Source: Deltaproteobacteria bacterium
GTDB taxonomy: Bacteria; Desulfobacterota_B; Binatia; UBA9968
Assembly: GCA_016193385.1 (NCBI GenBank)
Contig: JACPSF010000202.1
Coordinates: forward strand, 1 to 17,071
Length of the DNA: 17,071 nucleotides
Reading direction: 5' to 3'
Shown piece by piece: positions 8,237 through 16,504 of this stretch; the first letter of the stretch is position 1; each line of letters opens with the position of its first letter. A program made the translations under genes and the position numbers. The notes beneath the pieces were generated by a model. It was not told where the DNA came from, ran no database searches, and saw only the letters and a program-made list of their open reading frames with translations.

Positions 8237-9679
8237 CTATGCCTGCAGCTTCTTCTGGAGGATTTCGTTGGCGAGTTGAGGATTCGCCTTTCCCTTGGTC
8301 GCCTTCATCACCTGGCCGACTAGAAAGCCGAAGATTTTATCCTTGCCGGCGCGGTAGTCGGAGACCTGCTGCGGGTGCGCGGCCAAAACTTGCTCCACTG
8401 CCTTTTCGATGCTACCGGCGTCGCTCAACTGTTCGAGTCCTTTTTCGCGCACGATCTTTTCCGCCGGCTGTCGGCTCGCCAGCATCTCTTCAAAGAGGGA
8501 TTTGGCCATCTTGCCGCTGATTTTTCCCTCGTCGATCATCCGCACCAGCCCGGCCAGCTGGTCCGGGGGAATCGGCCACGACGTGATGCGGAGATCGGCG
8601 TCCAGCTTTCTTTCTTTGATCACGCGGAAGAGATCTCCCATAGCCCAGTTGCTGATCGCCTTGGCGTTGGGGTGGATCTTGACGGCCGCCTCGAAGTAGT
8701 CGGCCACGTCCTTGCGCGCCGTCAGCAGCTCCGCGTCGTAGGGCGGCAGGCCATAATCCGAGACGAACCGCTCCTTGCGCTCCGCCGGGAGCTCCGGAAG
8801 GCCCGCTTTCACCTCCTGGATCCATTCCTCATCGATAACCAGAGGAAGCAAATCCGGATCTGGAAAGTAGCGGTAGTCATGAGCGTACTCCTTGGAGCGC
8901 ATGGACCGGGTGACCTCGCGATCCGGGTCCCACAGGCGGGTCTCCTGAACCACCCTGCCGCCCTCGGAAAGGGGGGCGATCTGGCGCTGGATCTCATGTT
9001 CGAGCGCCTTCTCCACCGCCTTGAAGGAGTTCATGTTCTTGATCTCCGCCCTCACGCCCAGGGTCGTGCTCCCCTCGGGACGGATCGAGACATTAGCATC
9101 GCAGCGGAAGCTTCCCTCCTCCATGTTCCCGTCGCAGATCTCCAGGTATTGCAGAATCGATCTCAGGTCCCTGAGATAACGGCTCGCCTGTTCGGCGCTG
9201 CGGATCTCCGGCTCGCTCACGATTTCGAGCAGCGGGACCCCGGCCCGGTTCAGGTCCACGAGGCTATAGTCTCCCTTGACCTCGTGGAGATTTTTGCCGG
9301 CGTCTTCTTCCATGTGGATGCGGGTCAGTCGGATTCGCTTCTTGGCGCTGCCGAGCGTGATGTCAAGGTACCCATCGCGGCAGACGGGAAGCTCGTACTG
9401 GCTGATTTGGTAACCCTTGGGGAGGTCCGGATAGAAGTAGTTCTTTCGGGCCCATCGACTGGTTCGGGCGATCTCACAATGCGTGGCCAGCCCCGCGCGT
9501 AGGGCAAACTCCACGACCCTCCGGTTAAGGACCGGCAAGACCCCCGGAAACCCCATGCAAACCGGACAGGTATTCTGATTGGGATTTTCGCCGAACCGGG
9601 TCGAACAGCCGCAGAATATCTTGGATTCGGTTAGAAGCTGGGCGTGGACTTCAAGCCCGATCACCGGTTCGTAATTCAT
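8237..9679 (-). CDS. gatB: Aspartyl/glutamyl-tRNA(Asn/Gln) amidotransferase subunit B
   Basis: The tRNA-binding kinase and transamidation subunit of GatCAB, which converts misacylated Glu-tRNA(Gln) or Asp-tRNA(Asn) to the amide form. At 480 residues it is full length. The N-terminal [23 protein letters not shown] and CPVCMGFPG hold the four zinc cysteines (C23, C25, C38, C41). [46 protein letters not shown] and DANVSIRP are core GatB motifs. The C-terminal YqeY-like domain ends [23 protein letters not shown]. It starts at ATG 9679, only 6 nt after the stop of the DsbA-like selenoprotein gene, with a weak AAAGAG ribosome site inside that gap. It lies apart from gatCA, separated by the DsbA-like gene and an opposite-strand phosphatase. 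Confidence 0.97.
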   Translation of the reverse strand: MNYEPVIGLEVHAQLLTESKIFCGCSTRFGENPNQNTCPVCMGFPGVLPVLNRRVVEFALRAGLATHCEIARTSRWARKNYFYPDLPKGYQISQYELPVCRDGYLDITLGSAKKRIRLTRIHMEEDAGKNLHEVKGDYSLVDLNRAGVPLLEIVSEPEIRSAEQASRYLRDLRSILQYLEICDGNMEEGSFRCDANVSIRPEGSTTLGVRAEIKNMNSFKAVEKALEHEIQRQIAPLSEGGRVVQETRLWDPDREVTRSMRSKEYAHDYRYFPDPDLLPLVIDEEWIQEVKAGLPELPAERKERFVSDYGLPPYDAELLTARKDVADYFEAAVKIHPNAKAISNWAMGDLFRVIKERKLDADLRITSWPIPPDQLAGLVRMIDEGKISGKMAKSLFEEMLASRQPAEKIVREKGLEQLSDAGSIEKAVEQVLAAHPQQVSDYRAGKDKIFGFLVGQVMKATKGKANPQLANEILQKKLQA

Positions 9680-9685
9680 GCTCTT

Positions 9686-10486
9686 TTATCTATTCTCCGT
9701 GGCCAGCAGCTTATCAATGGCCTGCTTGAATTGCGCATAGGGCTGAGCCCCGCGAATCATCTCCAGGGCTTTGATTTTTGAATCGTTCGGATCTGTCAGG
9801 CCCACGAAAAAAGTCGGGGTACCCCTGACGCCGGCTTCGACGCCGGCTGCGATGTTACGGCGGATTTCCGCCTCATGCTTCCCGCTCTTCAAGCATTCCT
9901 CGAACGTCCGCAAATCCAAGCCCACCGCCTTCGCATGGTCCGATAGGTGAACCAATCCGAGCGCGTCTTGATGCGCGAAGAGCCGGTCGTGCATCTCCCA
10001 GTATCTTCCCTGATTGCCGGCGCAGTTGGCGGCCTCGTGCGCTTTGAAAGCATCCTTGTGGATGGATTCTATCGGAAAGTCCAAAAGGACGTATTTTACT
10101 TTGCCCGTCTTGATGTAGTCTTTTTCGATCTGGGGCAACGTCTCACGGACGTGCCTTGCGCAGAAGGGTCACTGGTAGTCGGTAAAATCAACCAGCGTCA
10201 CCTTGGCGTTTCTATCGCCCTTGAAAGGACTCCCCTCGACGCTTAAGACCACCGGCTTGAACGGTTGCGGCGCTTCTCTACCCGGGGCTTGGGCGGCCAG
10301 CATCCCGCGCAGGACGTTTTTGATGACCTCCAGCTCCTTTTCGATTCTCTTCTGCCCTTCCTTAAGTGTCTCGATCTCTTGCCTTAGCATTCTCAGATCT
10401 TCCTCCGACTGTGCCGCGGCCGGGCGGCTCCAGAAAGGAAGCACGAGAAGCATTCCGATCAAGATCCTGGAGATGGTCTGCATCAT
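9686..10486 (-). CDS. DsbA-like thiol:disulfide oxidoreductase, predicted selenoprotein (UxxC active site, in-frame TGA)
   Basis: Exported thioredoxin-fold oxidoreductase of the DsbA / thioredoxin_4 family. Reading through one in-frame TGA (10171-10169) gives 266 residues: a signal peptide (about 1-26, ending PAAAQ), a coiled-coil helix (about 27-66), the beta strand VTLVDFTDYQ, then residue 106 encoded by TGA, followed by PFCARH (C109). Family members normally have a CPFC-type motif here, so the TGA replaces exactly the nucleophilic cysteine. After it the frame stays open and conserved to TAA 9686, including the helical insert (HEAANCAGNQGRYWEMHDRLF) and the cis-proline loop GTPTFFVG (P224). 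A hairpin resembling a bacterial SECIS lies just downstream of the TGA. I chose the start at ATG 10486 (or 10483) because it begins the signal peptide; GTG 10516 is the alternative. The N-terminal coiled coil may oligomerise the protein, as in ScsC. Nonsense mutation or sequencing error is the less likely alternative. gatB follows after 6 nt. Confidence 0.85.
10134..10155 (-). promoter_or_regulatory. Candidate bacterial SECIS hairpin downstream of the Sec TGA
   Basis: In the minus-strand transcript the arm GGCACGUC pairs with GACG and UGCC around one bulged U, giving 8 bp closed by a 5-nt loop with G and U at loop positions 2-3. The loop begins 22 nt after the UGA. Known bacterial SECIS elements recognised by SelB lie within the coding region just after the UGA, with a small apical loop bearing an early G (GU in E. 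coli fdhF) and often a bulged U. In fdhF the bulge is on the 5' side; here it is on the 3' side. The fold was worked out by hand. Confidence 0.65.
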
Positions 10487-10564
10487 TCGTGTATGAAAAT
10501 AACAGGAAGCCCGCACGGGCGCAACGAGGAAAAGAGGACGCGAACCTTTTTCTCTTCAAATTTC

Positions 10565-10593
10565 TTGACAAGTTAGGCTAGGCGGTGGATATT
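10565..10593 (+). promoter_or_regulatory. Sigma-70-type promoter for the histidine phosphatase lipoprotein gene
   Basis: A perfect -35 hexamer TTGACA (10565-10570), a 17-nt spacer and GATATT (10588-10593, 4 of 6 matches to TATAAT) lie upstream of the start at 10628. Transcription would begin near 10600 and give a leader of about 28 nt that carries the AGAGGTGAG ribosome site. Confidence 0.6.
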
Positions 10594-10614
10594 TCAACCG
10601 ATTCAGGTTTGATA

Positions 10615-10623
10615 AGAGGTGAG
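10615..10623 (+). promoter_or_regulatory. Ribosome binding site that fixes the phosphatase start
   Basis: AGAGGTGAG lies 4 nt before ATG 10628. An upstream in-frame GTG at 10619 falls inside this site and so cannot be the start. Confidence 0.75.
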
Positions 10624-10627
10624 CTAC

Positions 10628-11296
10628 ATGAACATCCTGGGAATGACAAAGCGTTTGACACTCTGTTCGGCATGTCTGGGGCTTCTATTCTTGTCGAGTT
10701 GTGTTGCTGGATCGTGTCCATGGATCGCCGAAAGCCCCGAGTTGGTCAAGTTGTTTGTCCCTGAGCTCCAAAAGGGCGGCTTAAAGGTAGTTTTACGTCA
10801 TACAAAGACGGGTAGAAATGTCGATAGAACAGACTGTTTATATCCAGATGAGGCACTGGACCTCAATGACGGTCGTAAGCAAGCTGAATTGATCGGTAAA
10901 GGATTTAGCAGCTTGTCCAAGTCAGAATTGCAGATTTACTATAGCCCGTATTGCAGAACCCTCCAGACAGCCGAAAGTGCGTTTCCTTACAGCGGAAAGA
11001 TAAAGAAGGATGAGCTTGCAGTTGGGAACGAGAGCAGCCCGTGGCTAAAAGAGCAGATCCAGCGGCCTTCGAAAATGGGAACGAACGAAGTTTACGTAAC
11101 GCACAGTCCTAACATGAATGAGATCAAAGAAGACGGTATCGGGGTGCTCGGACGAGATGCACGCCTTTACTGGGGGATCGCCGCGTTTTTTAATCCATCC
11201 GCGGATAGAGAGCCGCTTGGTTTGCTGGGTTGTTCACTTCCCAACCACTGGGAAGGCATTGTCAGTCAAGCAAAAGACGCCGGCTTGTTGCCCTAA
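10628..11296 (+). CDS. Histidine phosphatase superfamily lipoprotein
   Basis: A 222-residue predicted lipoprotein. A basic, hydrophobic N-terminus ends in the lipobox LSSC (C25), so the protein is probably membrane-anchored outside the cytoplasm. The phosphatase core has LRHTKTGRN (R57, H58: the phosphate-accepting histidine, with the usual RHG/RHA as RHT), YYSPYCRTLQTAE (R110) and VTHSPNM (H159, second histidine). The substrate is unknown. The gene looks visibly AT-richer than its neighbours, with codons such as TTA and AAA more frequent, has its own promoter, and lies on the opposite strand between gatA and the DsbA-like/gatB unit. This suggests later acquisition. It converges with gatA, the stops being 28 nt apart. 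A phosphoglycerate-mutase-like or SixA-like role would be a guess. Confidence 0.85.
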   Translation: MNILGMTKRLTLCSACLGLLFLSSCVAGSCPWIAESPELVKLFVPELQKGGLKVVLRHTKTGRNVDRTDCLYPDEALDLNDGRKQAELIGKGFSSLSKSELQIYYSPYCRTLQTAESAFPYSGKIKKDELAVGNESSPWLKEQIQRPSKMGTNEVYVTHSPNMNEIKEDGIGVLGRDARLYWGIAAFFNPSADREPLGLLGCSLPNHWEGIVSQAKDAGLLP

Positions 11297-11324
11297 TCAC
11301 GAGAAAAATTCATTCAGCATCCTC

Positions 11325-12782
11325 CTAAAGGCTTGGCTTTCTCTTGTGCCAGTCCGTTGCCTGTTCATATGCGTAGGCGATCCGGAGGATCGTTGCTTCG
11401 TCCAGATGCTTCCCGACGATCTGCATGCCGATGGGCAATCCGTCGGAGTCAAAGCCGCACGGAACGGAGAGCCCGGGGAGCCCGGCCAGGTTGGCGGAGA
11501 TGGTGAAGATGTCCGAAAGGTACATCTGGAGAGGATCCTGAGTTTTCTCCCCGATTTTAAAGGCTGTTGTCGGCGAGGTAGGCGTGATGATGGCGTCGCA
11601 TGTTTTGAAAGCGTCTTCAAAGTCTTTTTTGATCAGGGCCCTCACTTTCTGCGCCTTCAGGTAGTAAGCGTCGTAGTAGCCGGCCGACAGGGCGTAGGTG
11701 CCGAGCATGATGCGCCGCTTCACCTCCGGTCCGAACCCCTGCTCTCTGGTCTTCATGTAGGTCCCGCCGAGGTCTGTTCCCGGAACGCGCAAACCGTACT
11801 TCATGCCGTCGTAGCGGGCGAGATTCGAGCTGGCCTCAGCCGTGGCCACCAGGTAGTAACCCGCCACCGCATACTCCGTGTGCGGGAGCGAGATCTCTTC
11901 GGTCCCGATCCCGTTTTGTTCCAGCGTTCTAAGCCCTTCCTTTACGGCTTGCTCCACCTCGGGCTGCATTCCCGGGCTGAAGTATTCCTTCGGAATTCCA
12001 ACCCTCAAGCCTTTGACATCCCCGTCGAGATAGCGGGAGAAAGGGGGCACCGGAGCGTTGATCGAGGTCGAGTCCGACGGATCATGGCCAGCAATCGCTT
12101 CCAGCATCAGCGCTGAGTCCATGACGTCTTTGGTCATCGGGCCTACTTGATCCAGCGAAGAGGCATAGGCGATGATGCCGAAGCGGCTCACCCGGCCATA
12201 GGTGGGCTTGAGGCCCACGATGCCACAGCAGGCGGCGGGTTGGCGGATCGAACCGCCGGTGTCCGTTCCGAGAGCGGCGACGCATTGATCGGCGGCGACC
12301 GCGGCGGCTGAGCCCCCGGAGGAGCCTCCGGGCACGCGCTCGAGGTTCCAGGGATTGCGGGTGACGAAGAAGGCGGAGTTCTCGGTCGAGGAGCCCATGG
12401 CAAACTCGTCCAGGTTGGTCTTCCCCACGATCACGGCGCCTGCCTCTTTGAGCCTTTTGACCGTCGTGCCGTCGTAGGGGGGAATGAAGTTGCCCAGGAT
12501 CTTCGAGGCGCAGGTCGTCAGCACCTCTCGGGTAAGAAAGATGTCCTTGAGCGCGATCGGAATGCCCAACAGAGGAAGACTCTCTTTCTCTCTGCCGAGG
12601 CGCTCGTCAGCTCTCTTGGCGTCGCGCAAGGCGGTATCGTGGCAAAGCGTGATGAAGGCATGGACCCGCTCTTCTGTCGCCGAGATCCTTTGAAAAACCG
12701 CCTCGGTGAGCTCCTGAGAAGAAATCTCGCGCTTCCTGAGCTGCGTCTGTAGCTCGTGGAGCGTAAGGGAATAGAGATTCAT
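11325..12782 (-). CDS. gatA: Aspartyl/glutamyl-tRNA(Asn/Gln) amidotransferase subunit A
   Basis: The glutaminase (amidase-signature) subunit of GatCAB, which frees ammonia from glutamine or asparagine and channels it to GatB. At 485 residues it is full length. The Ser-cisSer-Lys triad is intact: K79 in IALKDIF, S154 in PGGSSGGSA and S178 in [28 protein letters not shown] and [16 protein letters not shown] are strongly typical. The ATG (12782) overlaps the gatC stop by the 4-nt ATGA, so the two are translationally coupled. gatB is not adjacent downstream: a plus-strand phosphatase gene and the DsbA-like gene intervene. Confidence 0.97.
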   Translation of the reverse strand: MNLYSLTLHELQTQLRKREISSQELTEAVFQRISATEERVHAFITLCHDTALRDAKRADERLGREKESLPLLGIPIALKDIFLTREVLTTCASKILGNFIPPYDGTTVKRLKEAGAVIVGKTNLDEFAMGSSTENSAFFVTRNPWNLERVPGGSSGGSAAAVAADQCVAALGTDTGGSIRQPAACCGIVGLKPTYGRVSRFGIIAYASSLDQVGPMTKDVMDSALMLEAIAGHDPSDSTSINAPVPPFSRYLDGDVKGLRVGIPKEYFSPGMQPEVEQAVKEGLRTLEQNGIGTEEISLPHTEYAVAGYYLVATAEASSNLARYDGMKYGLRVPGTDLGGTYMKTREQGFGPEVKRRIMLGTYALSAGYYDAYYLKAQKVRALIKKDFEDAFKTCDAIITPTSPTTAFKIGEKTQDPLQMYLSDIFTISANLAGLPGLSVPCGFDSDGLPIGMQIVGKHLDEATILRIAYAYEQATDWHKRKPSL

Positions 12783-13066
12783 TCAATAATCTTCGGGACT
12801 TTGAAAAAATTGTTTTCCTTCGCCGGGGCATTGGACAGCAGCGCATCGACGGCGGGCTCGTGGATGACCTGGTCGTCCCTAAAGCCATTGACAATGTCGA
12901 TCACGTGGGCGAGCGGCTCTACCTTCTCGGTGTCGAGCTGGTTCAGCTTCTCTACGTACTGGAGAATCTTATCGAGTTGCCGCGTCAGAAGCTCCTCCTC
13001 CCCTGGCGTAAAGCTCAAGCGCGCCAACGCGGCCACCCTCCGGACTTCTTCCCGGCTGATTTTCAT
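12779..13066 (-). CDS. gatC: Aspartyl/glutamyl-tRNA(Asn/Gln) amidotransferase subunit C
   Basis: A 95-residue belt subunit that wraps around GatA and GatB and stabilises the complex. The pattern is typical: [25 protein letters not shown] at the N-terminus, a middle helix ([21 protein letters not shown]), and the C-terminal LRDD-like segment FRDDQV with a VPKIIE tail. It starts at ATG 13066, divergent from rnhB with 87 nt between them. It is first in the gatC-gatA unit, and its presence supports an indirect route to Gln-tRNA(Gln) and/or Asn-tRNA(Asn). Confidence 0.95.
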   Translation of the reverse strand: MKISREEVRRVAALARLSFTPGEEELLTRQLDKILQYVEKLNQLDTEKVEPLAHVIDIVNGFRDDQVIHEPAVDALLSNAPAKENNFFKVPKIIE

Positions 13067-13153
13067 GGGAAATTTTTATCACAGGCGGGCCGCGGATAGC
13101 AAACCACGGTTTTCTATTTACAATTTGCCGGTGAGCGGTTAAAAAGGACCCAC

Positions 13154-13921
13154 ATGAAGCGCGCCCTAACCTGGTTGTCACCGGAGATGGTCCCGCCGGC
13201 GCGACCCCATGGACTTCTGGAAGAAGAAGCCTACGCGCGCGGTTTCCGCTGTGTGGCAGGCTTGGATGAAGTGGGCAGGGGGCCTTTGGCTGGGCCCGTC
13301 GTAGCCGGCGCCATCGTTTTTCCCAGAGGCATCAGCCACCCTCAAATCAACGATTCGAAGCTCCTCTCCGCCAAGGCGCGCGAAGCCCTGGTTCCTTGGA
13401 TCAAAGAGAAGGCTTTGGCCTGGGGCTTGGGAATCGTCGGTCCCGGCGAGATTGATCGGATGAATATCTTAAGCGCCAGCCTTCTGGCGATGGCGCAGGC
13501 TCTGCGGCAAATGAGTCCGGTGCCCGACTACCTTCTGATCGACGGCAACCAAAAGATCCCGCAGGAGTTTCTCGAAGACGTTCAAGCAGTTCAAGACGTT
13601 CAAAACGATTTGAACGGTTTTAAACGGTTTGAACGGGCGCCTTTCCAGAGAGCTATCAAGAAAGGAGACCGGCTGTCTATTTCGATCGCTGCGGCCTCGA
13701 TCCTGGCAAAGGTCGCGCGCGACGAGATCATGATGGATTACGATCGGCGCTACCCTGAGTACGGCTTCGGGCAGCACAAGGGTTATGCCTCACCGTCCCA
13801 CCTGGCAGCCATTTCCCGCTATGGACCGTCGCCGATTCACCGCAGAAGCTTTAGCCCGATCCGCGAGCGGCTGAAGGTAGCTTTCGGCGGGGAAGCCGTC
13901 AGCAGTCAGCTTAAATTTTGA
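13154..13921 (+). CDS. rnhB: Ribonuclease HII with a repeat-encoded internal insertion
   Basis: Cleaves RNA in RNA-DNA hybrids and at single ribonucleotides in DNA. Catalytic acidic residues are in AGLDEVGRGPLAGPVVAGA (D38, E39), LLIDGN (D130) and KKGDRLS (D172), followed by AASILAKVARD and the YGFGQHKGY motif. At 255 residues it is longer than many homologues (about 200-230). About 20 extra residues (142-161, EDVQAVQDVQNDLNGFKRFE) lie between D130 and the conserved QRAIKKGD, and they coincide with a palindromic 9-10-nt repeat array. The C-terminus (SSQLKF) and stop also run into repeat array D. An AAGGA site precedes ATG 13154. The catalytic set is intact, so it is probably functional with the insertion as a surface loop. 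Confidence 0.95.
   Translation: MKRALTWLSPEMVPPARPHGLLEEEAYARGFRCVAGLDEVGRGPLAGPVVAGAIVFPRGISHPQINDSKLLSAKAREALVPWIKEKALAWGLGIVGPGEIDRMNILSASLLAMAQALRQMSPVPDYLLIDGNQKIPQEFLEDVQAVQDVQNDLNGFKRFERAPFQRAIKKGDRLSISIAAASILAKVARDEIMMDYDRRYPEYGFGQHKGYASPSHLAAISRYGPSPIHRRSFSPIRERLKVAFGGEAVSSQLKF
13579..13635. repeat. In-frame palindromic repeat array C inside rnhB
   Basis: Three units of the type NGTTCAANN (13579-13605) are followed by three inverted units of the type CGGTTTGAA (to 13635), spaced 9-10 nt. At the centre CGTTCAAA and TTTGAACG form a perfect 8-bp dyad around ACGA. The outer units also pair (CGTTCAA with TTGAACG). The array replaces what is normally a short loop and keeps the reading frame. 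Its half-and-half inverted layout matches the intergenic arrays A, B, D and E. Confidence 0.8.
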
Positions 13922-13974
13922 GATGAATGTTGATTGTCTTTTAGCTGAAAGCTGACCGCTGAGAGCTGATAGCT
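13898..13974. repeat. Heptad inverted repeat array D (rnhB / yraN junction)
   Basis: The left arm has two GTCAGCN heptads (13898-13911). After an AT-rich centre, the right arm has four NGCTGAN heptads (13943-13970) plus a partial AGCT ending directly at the yraN ATG. The right-arm consensus AGCTGAC is the complement of the left-arm GTCAGCT, so the two arms can pair. The left arm encodes the last residues of RNase HII. Confidence 0.75.
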
Positions 13975-14340
13975 ATGCAGAGTCAAAAGCAGATTCTGGG
14001 GCAGGAAGGGGAAAGGATAGCCGAGAGGTATCTCAAGAAGGAGGGCTACAGGCTTGTGGAGCGGAACTACCGCTGTCCTGTAGGGGAGCTGGATCTTATT
14101 GCGCTGGACCGCCGTGTGATCGTTTTCATCGAGGTAAAAACACGTACGGACGAGCGCTTCGGGAGCCCGCTGGAGGCAGTTCACCGCCTGAAGCAGCAGC
14201 GGATGATCAAAGCGGCGCTCTTTTTTCTCAGCCAGCATCGGCTGCACGATCGGGAGTCCCGGTTTGATGTCATCGGCGTCTCTTTCTCGGGGCGCGAGCC
14301 GGTGGTAGAACACGTGCAGAATGCGTTTGAGATCGCATAA
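13975..14340 (+). CDS. yraN: UPF0102 / YraN family endonuclease-like protein
   Basis: A small (121-residue) protein of the restriction-endonuclease-like fold, predicted to act on DNA. Members are often found next to rnhB, as here. Signatures are GERIAERYLKKEGYRLVERNYRCPVGELDLIALD (E38 and D40 of the GELD motif) and VFIEVKTRTDERFG (E53, K55), together the (E/D)...ExK-like metal site. The middle block KQQRMIKAALFFL is also typical. The only sensible start is ATG 13975, directly after repeat array D, which leaves no clear Shine-Dalgarno sequence. The exact biochemical role of the family is not well established. Confidence 0.93.
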   Translation: MQSQKQILGQEGERIAERYLKKEGYRLVERNYRCPVGELDLIALDRRVIVFIEVKTRTDERFGSPLEAVHRLKQQRMIKAALFFLSQHRLHDRESRFDVIGVSFSGREPVVEHVQNAFEIA

Positions 14341-14343
14341 AGA

Positions 14344-14413
14344 AGGCGTGAGGCATGAGGCGTGAGTAAAAACTTCTTCCTGTTGCCTGTTGCCTTTCGC
14401 CTCAAGCCTAAAG
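14344..14413. repeat. Heptad inverted repeat array E (yraN / serS junction)
   Basis: The left arm holds three AGGCNTG heptads (14344-14364). The right arm holds five consecutive CCTNNNG heptads (14379-14413), whose complement CNNNAGG carries the same AGGC core, so the arms face each other around an AT-rich centre. The last heptad runs into the AAGGTG ribosome site of serS. Tandem 7-nt periodicity without spacers excludes a CRISPR array. Confidence 0.75.
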
Positions 14414-14422
14414 GTGTTTCCC

Positions 14423-15590
<1,168 letters not shown>

Positions 15591-15704
15591 AATGCGTTGC
15601 CAGTTGCCGCAAGCTCTTCGCCGAAACCGGTTTGTTCCAATTGACAGGCGAGACCGCGTCGGATACCGTTTCGAGCATTAAAGTATAACTGACGCGAGGT
15701 TTTC

Positions 15705-16409
15705 ATGTCTGAAGCCAATGTCACTCGTCTTCGAGAAGAGATTGCCACGTGCACGCGCCTGCTGGTGATGCAGGGCGTTATGGATTTCAGCGGCCATGTC
15801 AGCGCTCGTATTCCAGGCACTGACCGTATCCTCATCCAGCCGCGGGACACGAGCCGCGCTGCGCTCACTGCGAATGATATCCTGGTCGTCGATCTGGACG
15901 GGAACGTGCTGGAGGGGCAAGGTCCGGCCCCGGGCGAGACCGCGCTTCACACGGAAGTATACAAGGCGCGGCCGGACGCCGCGGCCGTCTGCCACGGCCA
16001 CCCCAACATTTCCACCATCTTCTCGGTTGTGGACCGGCCACTCCTTGCCGTGCGGAACTTTGCCTACCGCTTCATGGATGGCGTCCCCGTCCATTCCGAC
16101 ACGACGCACATCCGCACGACCGAGCAGGGGCGAGCGCTTGCCGAGACGCTCGGAAACCATCGGGTGTGCCTGATGCGCGCCCACGGCACGGCGCTGGTCT
16201 CGCCGAGCATGCAGGAGCTTTTCATGGACTGTCTCGACTTCGAGGAAAACGCCCGGACCCTTCTTTGCGCTGCCGCGCTCGGTCCTTTGCTCCCGTTGAC
16301 GCAAAAGGAAAAGGAAGAGCTGCGCGCAAGCTATGGCCGCTCGGACTATCGAGCCGCCAAAGTGTGGGAGCACTACTGGCATAAAGGCAAGCTGGCCGGC
16401 GTGCTGTAA
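15705..16409 (+). CDS. Class II aldolase/adducin family protein
   Basis: A 234-residue zinc-dependent aldolase-fold enzyme, related to L-fuculose-phosphate aldolase and ribulose-5-phosphate 4-epimerase. Visible are DFSGHVSARIP (substrate loop), PGETALHTEVY (catalytic-acid position E78) and the metal histidines H97 and H99 in CHGHPN and H160 in RAHGTALV. The substrate is unknown; members in catabolic clusters may act as aldolases, epimerases or decarboxylases on small hydroxyacids. GCGAGG just upstream is a modest ribosome site. The next gene, a dihydrodipicolinate-synthase superfamily lyase, is on the same strand after 203 nt with its own strong ribosome site. Both belong to aldolase superfamilies, which hints at, but does not prove, a shared catabolic function. 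Confidence 0.9.
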   Translation: MSEANVTRLREEIATCTRLLVMQGVMDFSGHVSARIPGTDRILIQPRDTSRAALTANDILVVDLDGNVLEGQGPAPGETALHTEVYKARPDAAAVCHGHPNISTIFSVVDRPLLAVRNFAYRFMDGVPVHSDTTHIRTTEQGRALAETLGNHRVCLMRAHGTALVSPSMQELFMDCLDFEENARTLLCAAALGPLLPLTQKEKEELRASYGRSDYRAAKVWEHYWHKGKLAGVL

Positions 16410-16504
16410 CCGCGAAGTCTTTAGGCCCTACTGCCCCAGCCCATTGGCTGCGGTCGGAGGCGTCGTCCCCGAAGAGCAGCCTTCCAGAGAGTTCCGCTTT
16501 TCTC

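Noticed and set aside
10169..10171. The TGA as an ordinary stop, giving two separate genes or a pseudogene
   Set aside because: Both halves are in the same frame and together make one complete thioredoxin fold. The TGA falls on the catalytic cysteine position and is followed by a SECIS-like hairpin. Sequencing error remains possible but is less likely.
13117..13145. TTTACA - 17 nt - TAAAAA as a promoter for rnhB
   Set aside because: The -10 would overlap the AAGGA ribosome site and place the transcript start at about the ATG, which conflicts with use of that site.
13898..14413. Repeat arrays near rnhB, yraN and serS as a CRISPR array
   Set aside because: Units are 7 nt, tandem, without spacers, and arranged as facing complementary arms; no cas gene is nearby.
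15595..15608. GTTGCCN repeated twice after serS as a sixth array
   Set aside because: Only two units and no complementary arm, though it could be a remnant.
15591..15704. A tRNA gene in the gap after serS
   Set aside because: I could not find an acceptor stem, T-loop or anticodon arm pattern.
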